64,000 bases of DNA from Paraburkholderia fungorum (lineage in GTDB: Bacteria > Pseudomonadota > Gammaproteobacteria > Burkholderiales > Burkholderiaceae): NCBI RefSeq assembly GCF_003610895.1, contig NZ_MCAS01000015.1, positions 1-64,000 of the forward strand, read 5' to 3'. Positions 16,500 to 25,995 of this stretch are shown piece by piece (position 1 is the stretch's first letter; the number at the start of each line of letters is the position of its first letter). The notes below the pieces were generated by a model, which saw only the letters and a list, made by a program, of their open reading frames with translations, was not told the origin of the DNA and ran no database searches. The position numbers were made by a program, and so were the translations under genes.

Positions 16500-18363
16500 C
16501 GGTTCTACCCAAGTTGCGCGCAATGCGCTGCGCACGTTCATTTTTCTGCTTGGCTGTCTGGTTGCGGCGCAGTTCGGCACGCTTGCCCGTGCTGCGGACG
16601 ACTTCCTCGATCCCGCCGTCGCCTTCAAATTCAGCGCGACCGAGAAGCCCGGCGAAGTCGACGTCACCTACAAGATCGCGGACGGGTACTACATGTACCG
16701 CGAACGTTTCTCCTTCGCGACCCGCAACGGTGTTACGACGATTGGCGAGCCGCAATTGCCGGCTGGCCACGTCAAGTTCGATCAGACCTTCAACAAGAAC
16801 GTCGAAACCTACCGAAATGAACTGACGATCCGTATCCCGGTGAAGCAGGCGGCAGGGCCATTTGATCTCGCTGTTACGTCTCAGGGCTGTGCCGATGCCG
16901 GCATCTGCTACCCGCCGATGGAGCGCGTGTATCACGTGAGCGGTGAGGCGCTGCAGCCGGCCGGCAGCAACGCGGCAGCGGCCGCCACGCAGCAATCCGC
17001 AGCTGGCGCGTCGTGGTATGAGCGCGCCACCAGCGCCGACTATGCGCAATCGCTACTGCAAGGCGGCGGTTTCTTCGCCATCATCGGGCTCTATTTCGTG
17101 GCTGGCGTCGTGCTTAGTCTGCTGCCGTGCTCGTATCCGATGATTCCGATCCTGTCCGCGATCATCATCGGCGAAGGCGCGCGAGTGACGCGTGCCCGTG
17201 GTTTTGCGTTGTCGCTGGCATACGTGATCGGCATGGCGCTCGTGTACACGGCGCTTGGCATTGCTGCGGCGTTGGTTGGGCAGAGCCTCGGCGCGTGGCT
17301 ACAGAACCCGTGGGTGCTCGGTACCTTCGGGGTATTGCTGACGGCTTTTGCGTTGACCCTGATCGCGGGCTTCGACATCGCGTTGCCGCAGCGCTGGCAG
17401 GACGGCGTCTCGCGAGCATCGAGCGGGCGTTCCGGCGGCAAGTTTGCCGCAGTGGCCGTCATGGGCGCGCTGTCCGCGCTAGTGGTCGGCGCCTGCATGA
17501 CCGCGCCGCTATTTGCGGTGCTGGCGTTTATCGCGCATACGGGCGACGCATTGCTCGGCGGTGCGGCGCTGTTCTCGATGGGACTCGGACTCGGCGTGCC
17601 GCTCCTGATCATCGGCCTCGGCGCCGGCACATTGCTGCCGCGCGCCGGCGCATGGATGAATGGCGTCAAAGTGTTTTTCGGCGTGGTGCTGCTTGCCGCT
17701 GCTCTGTGGATCGTCTGGCCAGTGCTCGGTGCGTCCGCGGCAATGCTGCTAAGCGCGCTGTGGTTGTTGATTGCTGCCGCCGGACTCGGTCTTTTCTCAA
17801 CCCAGGCAGCGGGCGTTAGCATCTGGCGCCGGCTTGGCCGAGGTATCGGCGCGGCGCTCGCAATCTGGGCTGCGGTGTTGCTGGTTGGTCTCGCTGCAGG
17901 CTCGTCCGATCCGCTGCGTCCACTAGCTGTGCTGGCCGCGCGTGGCGGTGGCGAGGGCAAGGTGTCAGGCGGCTCCAATGCGTCGAATAGCGCCTCACAG
18001 GACAATCTGACGTTCGCATCAGTGCGTTCCTCGGCCGAGCTGGACGAGGCCGTCAAAACGGCTGCGCAGCCCGCTATGCTCGATTTTTACGCAGACTGGT
18101 GCGTGAGTTGCAAGGAGATGGAGAAGTTTACGTTTAGCGATCCACGCGTCCAGGCGAAGTTGAAGCAGATGAACCTGCTGCGTGCCGACGTCACCGCGAA
18201 TAACGCCGACGATCAGATGCTGCTCAAGCGTTTCAGCCTGTTTGGGCCGCCGGGCATCATCTTCTTCGATCAGGGCGGCAAGGAAGTGTTGCGCGTCGTC
18301 GGATACGAGTCCGCTGACAAGTTCTTGCGCAGCCTCGATCGTGTGAGTGCGCCCGGCGCCTAG
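16492..18363 (+). CDS. dsbD: Thiol:disulfide interchange protein DsbD
   Basis: DsbD passes electrons from cytoplasmic thioredoxin across the inner membrane to periplasmic DsbC, DsbG and CcmG/ResA-type proteins. It is 623 residues from the ATG at 16492. In order: a signal peptide (1-35), the periplasmic alpha domain with C133 and C139 (GCADAGICYPP), eight predicted membrane segments at about 190-450 with the paired redox cysteines in LLPCSYPM and VGACMTAPL, and a C-terminal thioredoxin domain with C537-x-x-C540 (WCVSC). The cutA-dsbD overlap is a common proteobacterial pairing. It fits the nearby system II cytochrome c genes, which need periplasmic reductant. Confidence 0.95.
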   Translation: MFNGSTQVARNALRTFIFLLGCLVAAQFGTLARAADDFLDPAVAFKFSATEKPGEVDVTYKIADGYYMYRERFSFATRNGVTTIGEPQLPAGHVKFDQTFNKNVETYRNELTIRIPVKQAAGPFDLAVTSQGCADAGICYPPMERVYHVSGEALQPAGSNAAAAATQQSAAGASWYERATSADYAQSLLQGGGFFAIIGLYFVAGVVLSLLPCSYPMIPILSAIIIGEGARVTRARGFALSLAYVIGMALVYTALGIAAALVGQSLGAWLQNPWVLGTFGVLLTAFALTLIAGFDIALPQRWQDGVSRASSGRSGGKFAAVAVMGALSALVVGACMTAPLFAVLAFIAHTGDALLGGAALFSMGLGLGVPLLIIGLGAGTLLPRAGAWMNGVKVFFGVVLLAAALWIVWPVLGASAAMLLSALWLLIAAAGLGLFSTQAAGVSIWRRLGRGIGAALAIWAAVLLVGLAAGSSDPLRPLAVLAARGGGEGKVSGGSNASNSASQDNLTFASVRSSAELDEAVKTAAQPAMLDFYADWCVSCKEMEKFTFSDPRVQAKLKQMNLLRADVTANNADDQMLLKRFSLFGPPGIIFFDQGGKEVLRVVGYESADKFLRSLDRVSAPGA

Positions 18364-18392
18364 GCGGCGCGGTTTGCCCGTGCGGGCCTGCA

Positions 18393-18437
18393 TAAAAAAC
18401 GGAGGCGTGACTGAAAAGTCCGCCTCCGTTTCTTTTT
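18393..18437. terminator. Bidirectional terminator between dsbD and hemB
   Basis: AAACGGAGGCG (18397-18407) pairs with CGCCTCCGTTT (18421-18431), with a small inner GACT/AGTC helix. A runs on the left and T runs on the right let it act for the converging dsbD (+) and hemB (-) transcripts. Confidence 0.85.
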
Positions 18438-18484
18438 AAGCATTCAGACTGGCGCCGCCCAGCGGGGCGGCATACCGGATCAGA

Positions 18485-19483
18485 TCACTTCTGCGCGCGC
18501 AAAATCCGCGCGGCATCCAGCGCGAAATAGGTCAGCACGCCATCCGCGCCGGCCCGCTTGAATGCCAGCAGCGATTCCATCATCGCTTTGTCGTGATCGA
18601 GCCAGCCGTTCTGCGCGGCGGCTTTCAACATCGCGTATTCGCCGCTGACCTGATACACGTAAGTCGGGAACTTGAACTCGTCCTTCACCCGCCGCACGAT
18701 GTCCAGATACGGCATGCCCGGCTTGACCATCACCATGTCCGCGCCTTCCTCGATGTCCGCTTGCACTTCGCGCAGCGCTTCATTCGAATTGGCCGGGTCG
18801 ATCTGGTAGGTCATCTTGTTGCCCTTGCCGAGGTTCGTCGCGGAACCGACGGCATCACGGAACGGGCCGTAAAACGCCGACGCGAACTTGGCCGCGTAAG
18901 CCATGATCCTCGTGTGGATATAGCCTTCGCTCTCGAGCATTTCGCGGATCGCGCCGATGCGGCCGTCCATCATGTCGGAGGGCGCGACGATATCGACGCC
19001 CGCTTCAGCTTGCGCGCGGGCCTGGTCCACGAGGATCTCGACGGTTTCGTCGTTGATCACATAACCGGCTTCGTCGAGCACGCCGTCCTGGCCGTGGCTC
19101 GTGTACGGATCAAGCGCGACGTCGGTCAGCACGCCCAGCTCGGGGAAATTCTTTTTCAGTTCGCGGACCGCGCGCGGGATCAAGCCGGCGGGATTAGTCG
19201 CTTCGCGGCCATCGGGCGTCTTCAAGGAAGGCTCGATAGCCGGGAAGAGCGACAGCACCGGCACGCCCAACTCGACGCATTGCTCGGCCACGCCCATCAG
19301 CAGATCCACCGACACACGCTCGACGCCCGGCATCGACGGCACGGCTTGCCGTACGTTGGTGCCTTCGACGACAAACACGGGATAGATCAGGTCGTTCGTG
19401 GTGAGGATGTTTTCTCGCATCAGACGGCGCGAGAAGTCGTCACGGCGCATGCGGCGCGGACGGTAGTGCGGGTAGAAGCTCAT
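18485..19483 (-). CDS. hemB: Delta-aminolevulinic acid dehydratase (porphobilinogen synthase)
   Basis: HemB condenses two 5-aminolevulinate molecules to porphobilinogen in heme biosynthesis. It is 332 residues. The two active-site lysines are in YAAKFASAFYGPFRDA and MVKPGMPYLD. The Cys triplet of zinc enzymes is absent (DVALDPYTSHGQDG), so this is the magnesium-type enzyme usual in this family. It ends facing dsbD at a shared terminator. Its upstream gap contains an orphan terminator on the other strand. Confidence 0.97.
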   Translation of the reverse strand: MSFYPHYRPRRMRRDDFSRRLMRENILTTNDLIYPVFVVEGTNVRQAVPSMPGVERVSVDLLMGVAEQCVELGVPVLSLFPAIEPSLKTPDGREATNPAGLIPRAVRELKKNFPELGVLTDVALDPYTSHGQDGVLDEAGYVINDETVEILVDQARAQAEAGVDIVAPSDMMDGRIGAIREMLESEGYIHTRIMAYAAKFASAFYGPFRDAVGSATNLGKGNKMTYQIDPANSNEALREVQADIEEGADMVMVKPGMPYLDIVRRVKDEFKFPTYVYQVSGEYAMLKAAAQNGWLDHDKAMMESLLAFKRAGADGVLTYFALDAARILRAQK

Positions 19484-19576
19484 AAACGAATCGAAGAAAC
19501 GTGGATGTGTGGAGTGGACAAGTAGCGCCTGCCTCCGCTCCCGGAAACTTTTCGAGACAATGGTATATCATACCGA

Positions 19577-19684
19577 TCGAGCAAGGCGCCCTGCGCTGAC
19601 CTCCCCGCTTCTCCTCCCTGAGCGGGTGCCTGTCGTTTTTTCGATTAGGCTGTTTGACCCGCCGTTAAAGCGGCGGGTTTTTTT
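19577..19684 (+). ncRNA. Candidate trans-acting small RNA between hemB and engB
   Basis: Both neighbours are on the - strand, yet the + strand has a strong Rho-independent terminator (CCCGCCG at 19658-19664, CGGCGGG at 19671-19677, then seven T). Upstream of it is a hairpin (CCCGCT at 19604-19609, AGCGGG at 19621-19626) whose 11-nt loop is TCTCCTCCCTG, complementary to a Shine-Dalgarno, and then a T-rich stretch (GTTTTTTCG) like an Hfq site. A -10-like TATATC/TATCAT lies at 19564-19571; no good -35 is seen, so the 5' end is only a guess. No known RNA family is recognised. Confidence 0.4.
19656..19684 (+). terminator. Orphan Rho-independent terminator on the + strand
   Basis: A 7-bp G/C stem with a 6-nt loop (TTAAAG) is followed by TTTTTTT. 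The T run is on the + strand only, so it cannot serve engB, which ends at 19733 on the - strand. No + strand protein gene precedes it. Confidence 0.75.
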
Positions 19685-19732
19685 ATGGGCGGCCGGAAAG
19701 GCGCTTTTTCGCTGGCGGAACACGCCTCGCGG

Positions 19733-20386
19733 TTACTGCGGCGCGTCGGCTTCGCCTTTTGCGTTGGGGATCAGCCAGCTTTCGATCAGTTCGTGCGCTT
19801 CGTCGATGCCGACGCGTTTAAGCGCAGAGAAGAGCTGCGCAGTCAATTCGCCCTGGTAACCGGCGGTACGATATTCGGCCAAACCTTTCTGCGTCGCGCG
19901 CAAAGCGTTGACGCTTTCCTGGCGCGTCAATTTGTCGCACTTGGTCAGTAGCGTGTGGATCGGCTTGCCGGTTGGCGCGAACCACTCAATCATGCGCCGG
20001 TCCAGATCCGTCAACGGGCGGCGCGAATCCATCATCAGGATCATGCCGCGCAGTTGCGAACGCGATTGCAGGTAGGTGGAGAGCAGCGCTTCCCAGTGCG
20101 CCTTGGCGGCGCCCGGCACTTCCGCATAACCGTAACCCGGCAGGTCGACCAGGTGCGCGGTCGGCTCGTCGGCCTTGCCCACCGAGAAATAATTGATGTG
20201 CTGCGTGCGGCCAGGTGTCTTACTGGCGAAGGCGAGGCGCTTCTGATTGCACAGAATGTTGATGGCCGTGGACTTGCCCGCATTCGAGCGGCCCGCAAAG
20301 CAGATCTCGGGCTGCGCAGTGGCCGGCAGATCACGTAAGTGATTGACGGTCGTGAAAAAGCGGGATTGGTGGAGCAGGAAGGACAT
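19733..20386 (-). CDS. engB: Ribosome biogenesis GTPase YsxC/EngB
   Basis: EngB is an essential GTPase for late 50S assembly. It is 217 residues with G1 GRSNAGKST, G3 DLPGYGY and G4 TKCDK. The divergent cytochrome c4 gene on the other side, with a short palindromic spacer (ATTGTACAAT near 20470-20479), is the order seen in many Burkholderiaceae and Neisseriales. Start: MSFLLHQSRFFTTVNHLRDL, typical for beta-proteobacterial EngB. Confidence 0.96.
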   Translation of the reverse strand: MSFLLHQSRFFTTVNHLRDLPATAQPEICFAGRSNAGKSTAINILCNQKRLAFASKTPGRTQHINYFSVGKADEPTAHLVDLPGYGYAEVPGAAKAHWEALLSTYLQSRSQLRGMILMMDSRRPLTDLDRRMIEWFAPTGKPIHTLLTKCDKLTRQESVNALRATQKGLAEYRTAGYQGELTAQLFSALKRVGIDEAHELIESWLIPNAKGEADAPQ

Positions 20387-20603
20387 GATCAGGCCAGGAT
20401 TCGAGACGCCGGGGAACCCGGTAGTGGGGACGGGTCAAGCCCGACTGGCGTCTTAGCGATTAGCGAGTTATTGTACAATACGATGGTTTACTGAAAACCT
20501 GAGGGGGCCAGCCAGCGTGCCTTGGCGGCTCTTAGCGGTCACTCAGTCGCTGTCGTATCTTGCAAAACCTCTAAAATCCCACAAGACGAGACAGGGTGTG
20601 CGA

Positions 20604-21257
20604 ATGAATCGACTGTGCAAGAGTCTGATGGTGCTTCAAGTAGCAGCGGGTCTTTCAGGTTTGGCAATTCAGGCACGAGCAGCAGATCCGGCAAAGCCGG
20701 ACGTCAATCGGGGGCAGGCAATCGCAGTGCAGGTTTGCGCGTCGTGTCACGGTGCAGACGGCAACAGTGCTGGTGGTGCCTATCCGAAGCTGGCGGGTCA
20801 ACACCCCGAGTATCTCGTCAAGCAGTTGAAGGATTTCAAGACGCAGCCAGGCGCCAAGCAACCCGCGCGCAACAATGCGATCATGGCCGGCATGGCTGCG
20901 GCGTTGTCCGATCAGGACATGGTCAATGTGGCTGCCTATTTTTCGACGCAGACCCCGAAGCCAGGCTACGCGCATAACAAAGATACCGTTGCGCTCGGTC
21001 AGAAGATTTATCGCGGTGGGATTGCCGATAAGGGCGTGCCGGCCTGCGCGAGCTGCCACGGGCCGACCGGTCAGGGGATTCCGTCCCAGTATCCGCGGCT
21101 GTCGGGGCAGTGGGCCGAATACACGGTGGCGCAGTTGACCGCGTTCACACAAGGCCCGGGGGCACGTAACAACAATGAGGCGATGCATGCAGTCGCGTCG
21201 CGTCTGTCGGACAGCGAGATCAAGGCTGTAGCCGATTACATCGCGGGCTTGCACTAG
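20604..21257 (+). CDS. Diheme cytochrome c4
   Basis: A periplasmic di-heme electron carrier that usually donates to cbb3-type or other terminal oxidases. It is 217 residues: a signal peptide (1-25, ending ARA-A) and two homologous c-type domains, each with CASCH (VCASCHGADG and ACASCHGPTG). The ATG at 20604 is chosen because it directly opens a proper signal peptide; upstream codons to 20517 do not. It sits between engB and the heme-attachment genes resB-ccsB, which would mature it. Confidence 0.93.
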   Translation: MNRLCKSLMVLQVAAGLSGLAIQARAADPAKPDVNRGQAIAVQVCASCHGADGNSAGGAYPKLAGQHPEYLVKQLKDFKTQPGAKQPARNNAIMAGMAAALSDQDMVNVAAYFSTQTPKPGYAHNKDTVALGQKIYRGGIADKGVPACASCHGPTGQGIPSQYPRLSGQWAEYTVAQLTAFTQGPGARNNNEAMHAVASRLSDSEIKAVADYIAGLH

Positions 21258-21306
21258 GAAGTCCGCACGCAAGTGCAACCGGCCCGGCGAGGCCGGTACA
21301 AAACAA

Positions 21307-21354
21307 GAAAAGGGTGAGGGCGTCGTGTCTACGACAGCCCTTCACCCTTTTTTG
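21307..21354 (+). terminator. Terminator after cytochrome c4
   Basis: A long interrupted stem, AAAGGGTGAGGGC with GCCCTTCACCCTTT plus an inner GTCGT/ACGAC helix around a GTCT loop, followed by TTTTTT. It separates cytochrome c4 from resB. The GGCCGG palindrome at 21279-21296 just before it may add to it. Confidence 0.85.
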
Positions 21355-21373
21355 CTGTTCAGTCGGAGTATGA

Positions 21374-23578
21374 ATGAGCGTCACCACGTCGGGTTTGCAG
21401 TCGAAGTCGGGCAATCGCATCGCGCGCAGCATCATCGAGGTCTTGAGCTCGATGCGTTTCGCGATTGCGCTGCTCGTGATTCTGTCGATCGCCAGCATCA
21501 TCGGCACCGTCCTCACGCAGGACGATCCTTATCCCAACTACGTCAATCAGTTCGGCCCGTTCTGGGCGGACATCTTCCGCTCGCTGAGCCTGTACACGGT
21601 GTACAGCTCGTGGTGGTTCATGCTGATTCTTGGTTTCCTGATGGTGTCGGTGTCGCTGTGCGTGATCCGCAATGCGCCAAAGATGCTCGCGGACGCGAAG
21701 AGCTGGAAGGACAAGGTTCGCGAAGGCAGCTTGCGCGCGTTCCATCACAAGGGCGAGTTCGCGGTGCATGGCACGCGTGCGCAGACCGCGGCGGTGCTTG
21801 CCAAACTCTCGGCGAGACTCGGCTACAAGTTCGTCACGCGTGAGTCGGACGGCGCCACGCTGATCGCCGCCAAGCGCGGCGCACTGACCAAGTTCGGCTA
21901 CATCTCCGCGCATATCGCGATCGTGGTGATCTGTCTGGGCGGCCTGCTCGACAGCAATCTGCCGATCAAGCTGCAGATGTGGCTGTTCAACAAGTCGCCG
22001 ATCAGTGCCAACACCGTGATCAACGACATTGGGCCGGAACATCGTCTGTCGCAATCGAACCCGACGTTCCGCGGCTACGCGTGGGTGCCGGAAGGGCAGC
22101 ATGTGTCGACGGCGATTCTGAACCAGCCGAACGGCTCGCTGATCCAGGACTTGCCGTTCTCAATCGAGCTGAACAAGTTCATCGTCGACTATTACTCCAC
22201 GGGCATGCCGAAGCTGTTCGCGAGCGACATTGTCGTGGTCGATCATCAGACGGGCGCGCGCGTGCCGGCTCGCGTCGAAGTGAACAAGCCGTTCACTTAC
22301 GACGGCGTGTCGATCTATCAGTCGAGCTTCCAGGACGGCGGTTCGCAGATGCAGATGACCGCGTACCCGATGTCCGGCGCGAGTGCTAAAACCGCGCCGT
22401 TCGGCGGCACGATCGGCGGCAATGCGCCGCTGAGCACGGCCACGCCGCTGGCTGACGGCCAGACCGTCGAATTCACCGATTTCCGTGCAATTAACGTCGA
22501 AAACGTCTCGAACGGCAGCGGTCAGACCGATGCCCGTGGCGTCGCCGCGCATCGCACGTTGAAGGAGGCGTTCGACGAGCGCCTCGGCTCCGGCGCCAAG
22601 ACTTCGAAGCCACTTGATCTGCATAACGTCGGCCCGTCGGTGCAATACAAGGTGCGTGACAAGGACGGGCAGGCGCGCGAGTACAACAACTACATGCTGC
22701 CGGTGGACGTCGCGGGCGAAAAAATGTTCCTCGCCGGCATGCGCCTGAATCCGGACGATCCTTTCCGCTACCTGCGTATTCCCGCCGATACCGGCGGCAC
22801 CGTCAAGGAATGGATGAACCTGCGCGCCACGCTTGAAAACCCGGCCATGCGCGCAGCCGCCGCCCATCGTTTCGCACTGCGCTCGGTACCAGGTTCGAAT
22901 ACCGAACTGCAACAGCATCTGGAAGAAAGCGCGTTGCGTGTCCTGACCCTGTTTGCCGGTGCGGATAGCAGCATCAAGATGCCGAACGGCCAGATGGTCG
23001 GCGGCTTCCAGGCCGTCGCCGGATTCATCGACCATTCCGTGCCGAAGGCCGAGCAGGAAAAGGCCGCGGGCCTGCTGCTGCGCATGCTGGAAGGCGCAAC
23101 GTGGGACCTGTGGCAACTGTCGCGCGAGCAGCTGGGCGAGCCGGATGCCGTGGCCAACGCGGACACCAGCCGCTTCATCCAGAGCTCGATCAACGCGATA
23201 TCCGACAGCTTTTTGTATGGATCGCCGGTCTACTTGCAGCTTGACTCATTCAAGCAGGTGCAAGCTTCGGTATTTCAGTTGACGCGCGCGCCGGGCAAAA
23301 AAGTCGTGTATCTTGGCAGCCTGCTCCTCGTGTTGGGCATCTTTTCGATGTTCTACGTCCGCGAACGGCGCCTCTGGTTCTGGCTCAAAGATACCAATCA
23401 CGGCACGAATGTCGTGATGGCGATGTCGAGCGCACGCAAAACGCTCGATTTCGAGAAGGAGTTCGTCCAAACGCGCGACGCCGTCGGCGCCGCGTTGGGC
23501 GCGAAGCTCACCGAAGCACCCGACGCCTCCGGCAATGCCGGCGCGCCGTCCGCACGCTCACAAGATTCGACCCGGTAA
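21374..23578 (+). CDS. resB: Cytochrome c biogenesis protein ResB (Ccs1)
   Basis: ResB and CcsB/ResC form the system II heme exporter and cytochrome c synthase in the inner membrane. It is 734 residues with membrane segments at about 29-47, 80-98 and 176-194, a large periplasmic domain, and a last helix at about 643-661 before a cytosolic tail. SSMRFAIALLVILSIASIIG at the N terminus is typical. It begins 20 bases after a terminator, so its promoter may lie within or before that hairpin. ccsB follows 4 bases later. Confidence 0.95.
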   Translation: MSVTTSGLQSKSGNRIARSIIEVLSSMRFAIALLVILSIASIIGTVLTQDDPYPNYVNQFGPFWADIFRSLSLYTVYSSWWFMLILGFLMVSVSLCVIRNAPKMLADAKSWKDKVREGSLRAFHHKGEFAVHGTRAQTAAVLAKLSARLGYKFVTRESDGATLIAAKRGALTKFGYISAHIAIVVICLGGLLDSNLPIKLQMWLFNKSPISANTVINDIGPEHRLSQSNPTFRGYAWVPEGQHVSTAILNQPNGSLIQDLPFSIELNKFIVDYYSTGMPKLFASDIVVVDHQTGARVPARVEVNKPFTYDGVSIYQSSFQDGGSQMQMTAYPMSGASAKTAPFGGTIGGNAPLSTATPLADGQTVEFTDFRAINVENVSNGSGQTDARGVAAHRTLKEAFDERLGSGAKTSKPLDLHNVGPSVQYKVRDKDGQAREYNNYMLPVDVAGEKMFLAGMRLNPDDPFRYLRIPADTGGTVKEWMNLRATLENPAMRAAAAHRFALRSVPGSNTELQQHLEESALRVLTLFAGADSSIKMPNGQMVGGFQAVAGFIDHSVPKAEQEKAAGLLLRMLEGATWDLWQLSREQLGEPDAVANADTSRFIQSSINAISDSFLYGSPVYLQLDSFKQVQASVFQLTRAPGKKVVYLGSLLLVLGIFSMFYVRERRLWFWLKDTNHGTNVVMAMSSARKTLDFEKEFVQTRDAVGAALGAKLTEAPDASGNAGAPSARSQDSTR

Positions 23579-23582
23579 GATC

Positions 23583-24791
23583 ATGGACTTGACTCAGGTT
23601 TCCTCATCCTCCTCACCCTCGCGGCCGCAGAAGACGTTCGCGAATGAGGCACTCAACGTCGCGCAGTATGACGAGCGGCCGTTTCTGAAACGGCTTGGCA
23701 TCGTCGACTGGCTGTTCGCCGCCCTGATGGTCGCGGGTGCCGGGTTCGCGCTGATGCGCTATTACCCGTTCATGAATTACTACGACAAACTGGTGCTGTG
23801 CTGCGCAGTGCCGGTATTTGTCGTGCTGGGCTGGCGCTGGAAGCCGGTGCGCCCGCTGATGGTGGGCATCGCCGCGCTCTCGCTCCTGGCGATCCAGATC
23901 TATCACGGCGATCTCAGCCGCGCGGATAACGCGTTTTTCCTCAAGTATTTCCTGTCGAGCCAGTCCGCGATTCTGTGGATGAGCGCGCTCTTCGTGTTCG
24001 CCACCGTGTTTTACTGGATCGGCCTGCTGTCGCGTTCGCCGACGGGCGCCGCAATCGGTTCGAAAATGACGTGGGCCGCCGTGGTGATGGGCTTCGTCGG
24101 TTTGATGGTGCGCTGGTACGAGTCGTATCTGATCGGCGCGGACGTCGGTCATATTCCAATCTCGAACCTGTACGAAGTGTTCGTACTGTTCAGCCTGATC
24201 ACGGCGTTGTTCTATCTGTACTACGAGCAGCACTACAACACGCGTGCGCTCGGCGCCTTCGTCCTGCTGGTGATCAGCGCGGCGGTCGGCTTCCTGATGT
24301 GGTACTCGGTTGCACGTGACGCACAGCAGATTCAGCCGCTCGTACCGGCGCTGCAAAGCTGGTGGATGAAGATTCACGTACCGGCCAACTTTATCGGTTA
24401 CGGCAGCTTCGCGCTGTCGGCCATGGTCGGCGTCGCGTACCTGGCCAAGGAACGCGGTGTGCTGGCAGACCGTCTGCCGCCGCTCGACGTGCTCGACGAC
24501 CTGATGTACAAGTCGATCGCCGTCGGCTTCGCGTTCTTCACGATCGCGACGATCCTCGGCGCGCTGTGGGCTGCTGAAGCATGGGGCGGCTACTGGAGCT
24601 GGGACCCGAAGGAAACGTGGGCCCTGATCGTGTGGCTGAACTACGCGGCCTGGCTCCATATGCGCCTGATGAAGGGCCTGCGCGGCGCGGTGGCGGCATG
24701 GTGGGCGCTGACCGGCCTGCTGGTGACGACCTTCGCGTTCCTCGGCGTCAACATGTTCCTGTCGGGGCTGCATAGCTACGGCAAGCTGTAA
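23583..24791 (+). CDS. ccsB: Cytochrome c biogenesis protein CcsB/CcsA (ResC)
   Basis: This is the heme-handling partner of ResB. From the ATG at 23583 it is 402 residues with about eight membrane helices. The tryptophan-rich WWD motif WGGYWSWDPKETW near residue 333 binds heme, with histidines such as those in KIHVPANFIGYG as likely axial ligands. Together with the adjacent resB and the cytochrome c4 gene it marks this organism as a system II user, as expected for beta-proteobacteria. Confidence 0.95.
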   Translation: MDLTQVSSSSSPSRPQKTFANEALNVAQYDERPFLKRLGIVDWLFAALMVAGAGFALMRYYPFMNYYDKLVLCCAVPVFVVLGWRWKPVRPLMVGIAALSLLAIQIYHGDLSRADNAFFLKYFLSSQSAILWMSALFVFATVFYWIGLLSRSPTGAAIGSKMTWAAVVMGFVGLMVRWYESYLIGADVGHIPISNLYEVFVLFSLITALFYLYYEQHYNTRALGAFVLLVISAAVGFLMWYSVARDAQQIQPLVPALQSWWMKIHVPANFIGYGSFALSAMVGVAYLAKERGVLADRLPPLDVLDDLMYKSIAVGFAFFTIATILGALWAAEAWGGYWSWDPKETWALIVWLNYAAWLHMRLMKGLRGAVAAWWALTGLLVTTFAFLGVNMFLSGLHSYGKL

Positions 24792-24815
24792 GATCCGCCG
24801 TTCTGATCCGACCAA

Positions 24816-24849
24816 GAACCGCCGCGTGTTTCGCACCGGCGGTTTTTTT
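24816..24849 (+). terminator. Terminator of resB-ccsB
   Basis: AACCGCCG (24817-24824) pairs with CGGCGGTT (24837-24843 region) and is followed by TTTTTTT. It lies 25 bases after the ccsB stop. Confidence 0.8.
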
Positions 24850-24988
24850 ACGTCTGGTGGAATATTTGCTGCATCCAGGGTGTTCGTTCAAGCAGTACCT
24901 AAGGATGGCTGGGCGAGTGGCGAAACGAGTCGATCATCAATATGGCCCCGTAAGATAGACAAGCGATGGGCCGGCAAGGAGCAGCACG

Positions 24989-25984
24989 ATGTGGATCAAG
25001 CGAAGCGATAGAACTCAACTCATCGGCGATGACATCGCGCGTAGCGAAATCACGCCGCAGCGCGTCTTCGAGAATCGGCGGCGCGTTTTGCAGGCTGCGG
25101 GCGCATTGGCGCTCGGCAGTCTGGTCGGCGTGAATGGCGAAGCGCTGGCGGCGTATTCGTCGCCGGATCCGAAGGCGCAGAAGCTCGCTGCGAAGACCAA
25201 TGCGAAGTTCGTCGCGCTCGACAAGATCACGCCGTACAAGGACATCACCACGTACAACAACTACTACGAGTTCGGCACCGACAAGGCGGATCCCGCGCAA
25301 AACGCCGGCACGCTGCGGCCGCGTCCGTGGAAGGTGAGCGTCGAGGGCGAGATCAAAAACCCGAAGGTGTACGACATCGACGAATTGCTGAAGCTCGCGC
25401 CGCTCGAGGAGCGCGTGTACCGTTTGCGCTGTGTCGAGGGCTGGTCGATGGTGATTCCGTGGATCGGCGTGCCGCTCTCGGAGTTGATCAAGCGCGTGCA
25501 GCCGACCGGCAATGCGAAGTACGTGCAATTCATCACGCTGGCCGACCCGTCGCAAATGCCCGGCCTGTCGACACCGGTACTCGACTGGCCCTACACCGAA
25601 GGCCTGCGCATGGACGAAGCGATGAATCCGCTGACGCTGCTGACGATGGGCCTTTACGGTCAGGTGCTGCCGAATCAGAATGGCGCGCCGATCCGGGTGG
25701 TGGTGCCGTGGAAATACGGCTTCAAGAGCGCGAAGTCGCTGGTGAAGATCCGCTTCCTCGACAAGCAGCCGCCGACCAGCTGGAATACGTATGCGTCAAA
25801 CGAATACGGTTTCTATTCGAACGTGAATCCGAACGTGGATCACCCACGGTGGAGCCAGGCTACCGAACGGCGCATCGGCGAAGACGGTTTCTTCACGCCC
25901 AAGCGCAAGACGTTGATGTTCAACGGCTACGGCGACCAGGTTGCGTCGCTGTATCAAGGCATGGACCTGAAGAAGAATTTTTGA
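24989..25984 (+). CDS. msrP: Protein-methionine-sulfoxide reductase catalytic subunit MsrP (YedY)
   Basis: MsrP is a periplasmic molybdopterin enzyme that repairs oxidised methionines in envelope proteins, taking electrons from MsrQ. It is 331 residues. A Tat signal is visible (RRRVLQAAGALALG, 30-43), cleaved after about residue 54. The molybdenum-ligating cysteine is C148 in RLRCVEGWSMV. The start at 24989 gives a long n-region, typical of YedY. It is followed by msrQ in an operon. Confidence 0.95.
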   Translation: MWIKRSDRTQLIGDDIARSEITPQRVFENRRRVLQAAGALALGSLVGVNGEALAAYSSPDPKAQKLAAKTNAKFVALDKITPYKDITTYNNYYEFGTDKADPAQNAGTLRPRPWKVSVEGEIKNPKVYDIDELLKLAPLEERVYRLRCVEGWSMVIPWIGVPLSELIKRVQPTGNAKYVQFITLADPSQMPGLSTPVLDWPYTEGLRMDEAMNPLTLLTMGLYGQVLPNQNGAPIRVVVPWKYGFKSAKSLVKIRFLDKQPPTSWNTYASNEYGFYSNVNPNVDHPRWSQATERRIGEDGFFTPKRKTLMFNGYGDQVASLYQGMDLKKNF

Positions 25985-25995
25985 GCGATGTGAGC

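Noticed and set aside
21279..21296. GGCCGG palindrome after cytochrome c4 as a separate terminator
   Set aside because: No T tract follows, and the stronger terminator lies just downstream.
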